DNA of 52,126 nucleotides from Salinispora vitiensis (GTDB lineage Bacteria > Actinomycetota > Actinomycetes > Mycobacteriales > Micromonosporaceae), in assembly GCF_000378825.1 (NCBI RefSeq), contig NZ_KB900388.1, positions 2,933,934-2,986,059 of the forward strand. Reading direction: 5' to 3'. Position 1 is the first letter of the stretch; every line of letters starts with the position of its first letter. The translations under genes were made by a program, and so were the position numbers. The notes beneath the pieces are model-generated. The model was not told where the DNA came from. It did no database searches and worked only from the letters and a program-made list of their open reading frames with translations. Positions 50,530-52,126 of this stretch are shown here, in pieces.

Positions 50530-51605
50530 ACCTCGTCGACACCCTCAAAGCGGTGTGCGCGGTCCTGGCCGGCGCGTCGTCGTTCGCCGCGATCACCGAC
50601 TGGCTGCATGATCTCGACGCCCAGGCCCGCGACCAGCTCGGTTTCGATCGCGGGGTGCCGGTGGGCACGACGGTGTGGCGGCTGCTGACTCACCTGGACG
50701 ACGGGCTGCTGTCCACCGCCCTGGCCGGTTGGCTGACTACCCGCACCCGGCCGGTGAGCACGCCTCGGCCGCACCGGTACCGGAGGCTGATCGCCGTGGA
50801 CGGGAAAACCCTTCGAGGTGCCCGCCGCCACGACGGCGGTCAGGTTCACCTGCTCACCGCGTACGACACCAGCACCGGCATCGTCCTGGCCCAGGTCACC
50901 ATCGCCGCGAAATCAAACGAAATCCCCGCGTTCGCACCGCTGCTCGACGCGGTCAAGACCGTGTTGGGCAGCCTGACCGGCCTGCCGTTCATCGCCGACG
51001 CGCTGCACACCCAGACCGCCCACGCCGAGGAGATCGCCGCTCGCGGCGCCCACCTGATGATCCCCACGAAAGGCAACCAGCCCACCCTGTTCGCCCAACT
51101 CAAAGCCCTACCCTGGCCCGAGATCCCACTCGGTGACCGCCGCCGCGACACCGGGCACAGCCGCCGCGAGACCCGCACCGTCAAAGCCATCACCGTGCAC
51201 ACCCCCGGCGGAATCGGGTTCCCCCACGCCCAGCAGGCCATCCGAATCACCCGGACCCACACCACCGGCGCGAAAACCAGCCGCGAAACCACCTACTTCA
51301 CGGTGTCCCTGCCCGCCGAGCAGGCCCAACCCGCCGACCTGCAGGACTGGGCCCACCGCGAATGGCACATCGAGAACCGCTTACACCACGTCCGGGACGT
51401 TACGTTCCGTGAAGACCTCCACCAAGCCCGCACCGGCAACAGACCCGCCGTCCTGGCCACTCTGCGCAACACCTCAATCGGCTACCATCGCACCAACGGC
51501 AAGGCCAACATCGCCCGCGCCACCCGACGCACCCACGACCTCATCACCGCCGTGACCAGCACCTATCCGACAGCAATGACCCTGGGTCACCCGCTACCGC
51601 TATAG
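50530..51605 (+). mobile_element. ISAs1-family transposase, N-terminus damaged
   Basis: From about 50,530 the frame reads LVDTLKAVCAVLAGASSFAA, AITDWLHDLDAQARDQLGF, IAVDGKTLRGARRHDGGQVH (first catalytic Asp), PFIADALHTQTAHAEEIAAR (second Asp) and VRDVTFREDLHQARTG. This is the ISAs1 DDE transposase. About 20 residues normally found between LVDTL and AVCAVLAGA seem deleted. The open frame begins at 50,208 only by running through the ISL3 remnant in another frame. No clear terminal inverted repeats were found. The 213 bp after it hold nothing I can name. Confidence 0.8.
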
Positions 51606-51818
51606 GGGCAACACAATCACCCAACCCCTGAACCACAATCCCGCACCACCAGCGCCTGACGACGACACTGCGGAAAGCCGCATGCGGGCCAACTCGTACG
51701 TACGGTTCAGCGGCTTGAAAAAAAAGGACCGACATCAATCAAGACACTGCACCCCAAGCCGACCCAACCCTATGTCTCCGTACGGTATCCTGCCGCCGGC
51801 AACCGCTCTGCGCGATTG

Positions 51819-52126
51819 TCACACAAACTGTCGTCGTCCACGTCTAGCCTTTATTACGCGTCGGCACCGTCGCCACCAGCGCTCGGCCAGACCGACGATC
51901 GCAAAAGTCCCCAAGACGTACGCCCACCCGACTAAGACATCGATGACGTAGTGCTCACCGGAGTAGACGAGAGTGAACGTCATCGCCAGGGGATAGAGCA
52001 ACAGGATGGCCGAGTAGCGCTTCCGTATCCGTGTCACGAAGAACAGCACGACAAACAGGGCGAAGGCCGTGTGCAGCGATGGGATCGCGGCCACCGGATT
52101 CGACGCGAGCTGGCCCAGCCGGATAA
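51819..52126 (-). CDS. PAP2-family phosphatase, C-terminal part (gene continues beyond the window)
   Basis: The frame is open to the window end and the family's N-terminal helices are missing, so the gene starts outside. Visible motifs are PSLHTAF (phosphatase motif 2 with its histidine) and SGEHYVIDVLVGW (motif 3, His nucleophile region plus Asp). Three hydrophobic helices and a basic tail (RRCRRVIKARRGRRQF) follow. PAP2 proteins dephosphorylate lipids such as phosphatidate or undecaprenyl diphosphate at the outer face of the membrane. Confidence 0.85.
   Translation of the reverse strand, partial: IRLGQLASNPVAAIPSLHTAFALFVVLFFVTRIRKRYSAILLLYPLAMTFTLVYSGEHYVIDVLVGWAYVLGTFAIVGLAERWWRRCRRVIKARRGRRQFV

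Overview
The window is high-GC, densely coded actinobacterial chromosome. BldC, the futalosine-route MqnL/MqnP/UbiX trio, a System II cytochrome c cassette behind hemL, SpoIIE/STAS partner-switching genes and an IdeR/DmdR-type iron box together point to a mycelial actinomycete. A member of the Micromonosporaceae (Salinispora/Micromonospora-like) is my best guess; the species is inferred, not proven.

Bases 1-39,564 look like core chromosome. In order: the tail of a membrane protein; a DEAD-box helicase; a Cds1-like cysteine desulfhydrase; an Lrp/AsnC regulator; bldC; late menaquinone genes (mqnL-mqnP-ubiX, minus strand); a six-gene minus-strand operon hemL, phosphatase, resA, ccdA, resB, ccsB in which every stop overlaps the next start; a signalling cluster (STAS protein, response regulator, soluble multi-HAMP hybrid kinase, divergent ATPase-GAF-SpoIIE phosphatase); an oligopeptidase B-like peptidase convergent with a threonine dehydratase-like enzyme; a second STAS protein; a CynX-type MFS divergent from a GntR regulator; a small gene behind an SOS-box-like site; a PP2C phosphatase; a DHA2 MFS; a Tat-exported BBE-type flavoenzyme; a PEBP protein; a methyltransferase; a GT-C-like membrane protein; an FhuF-like iron reductase with an iron box; an unusual XRE-peptide deformylase fusion; a flavohemoprotein with a hairpin in its first codons; a CPBP protease; tRNA-Ser(GCT) and tRNA-Arg(ACG).

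Bases 39,521-50,106 form a 10.6-kb genomic island in tRNA-Arg(ACG). A perfect 46-bp direct repeat of the 3' half of the tRNA marks both ends, and no integrase gene remains inside. Its content is accessory and mosaic: a frameshifted NRPS condensation-domain remnant, a GNAT acetyltransferase, a DddA/SCP1.201-type deaminase toxin with an overlapping Imm1 immunity gene, a TPR remnant, a 5'-truncated PLP-enzyme/ATP-grasp gene, an MDR oxidoreductase behind a MerR-type promoter, a truncated MFS gene joined tail-to-tail to a truncated glycosyltransferase, an MFS exporter divergent from a TetR regulator, and a membrane protein.

Beyond the island come the terminator that probably once followed tRNA-Arg, an ISL3 transposase remnant abutting a damaged ISAs1-family transposase, and a PAP2 phosphatase cut by the window end. 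The leading candidates for new biology are the deaminase toxin/immunity pair on the tRNA island and the XRE-(beta-rich domain)-peptide deformylase fusion. All family calls were made by reading motifs; no database search was run.
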